From contig NZ_DS022299.1 in the NCBI RefSeq assembly GCF_000153825.1, positions 709,216 through 773,215 of the forward strand: a stretch of DNA of 64,000 bases, in the 5' to 3' direction. The stretch is from Synechococcus sp. RS9916 (GTDB lineage Bacteria > Cyanobacteriota > Cyanobacteriia > PCC-6307 > Cyanobiaceae). Positions 63,998-64,000 of the stretch are shown here, piece after piece (the stretch's first letter is position 1; each line of letters begins with the position of its first letter). Both the position numbers and the translations under genes were made by a program. The notes beneath the pieces were generated by a model. The model saw nothing but the letters and a program-made list of their open reading frames with translations, was not told the DNA's origin and searched no databases.

Positions 63998-64000
63998 GGG

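Overview
The window looks like core chromosome of a marine picocyanobacterium, most likely marine Synechococcus or Cyanobium. The evidence is a phycobilisome core gene (apcD), photosystem II genes (psb30, psb32), chlorophyll and haem synthesis genes (acsF, hemJ), thylakoid and chloroplast-lineage factors (CCB2/CCB4, ycf20, pxcA, D-glycerate 3-kinase), cobalamin enzymes, very tight gene spacing, many GTG and TTG starts and a fairly high GC content by eye. No prophage, intact insertion sequence, CRISPR array or secondary-metabolite cluster is visible. The species is not determined.

Layout. 1-14 kb: end of uvrC, an FeS-type photolyase relative, hemJ, a PHP phosphoesterase, cobN (minus), then ilvE-metH and small conserved genes. 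14-20 kb: SpoIID-domain protein, Ap4A phosphorylase, a small sigma factor, a DUF3370 exported protein and a ribbon-helix-helix/J-domain protein. 20-21 kb: a 0.9-kb gene-free stretch with four related dyads, then apcD (minus). 21-30 kb: rlmD, pheT, rpmG-rpsR-rnb and a FAD oxidoreductase. 30-38 kb: metG-lptC, CCB-type protein, TerB-like protein, psb32-pxcA-cobU-trmL, a LysM/M23 protein and tRNA-Met. 38-49 kb: peroxiredoxin, then a minus-strand block of UPF0182 and an FtsH, rpmF, glycerate kinase-ycf20-HAD, recJ-clc and the 35-residue psb30. 49-64 kb: a two-gene GDT1-type manganese exporter, a Zam/RNase R-like gene, ubiX, acsF, tldD-tldE, fmt, a second J-domain protein, a DEAD-box helicase, conserved unknowns and a TerC family gene.

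Themes. Corrinoid use recurs: cobN and cobU make it and metH consumes it. RNA handling recurs too: two RNB-family proteins, one with an intact active site and one apparently without, a DEAD-box helicase, rlmD, trmL, pheT, metG and fmt. Many neighbours overlap by 1-20 bases (ATGA or TTGA), so translational coupling is probably common.

Nothing here is clearly a new multi-gene system. The observations most worth a second look are: the paired GTCTY/RAGAC dyads at 19.98-20.78 kb; the RNase II-like gene with no canonical start codon, which begins directly after the rpsR stop; the Zam-like protein that has lost the RNB catalytic aspartates; the FtsH with only one membrane segment; and the photolyase relative lacking the usual C-terminal cluster cysteines. 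Gene assignments rest on recalled family motifs, not on searches.
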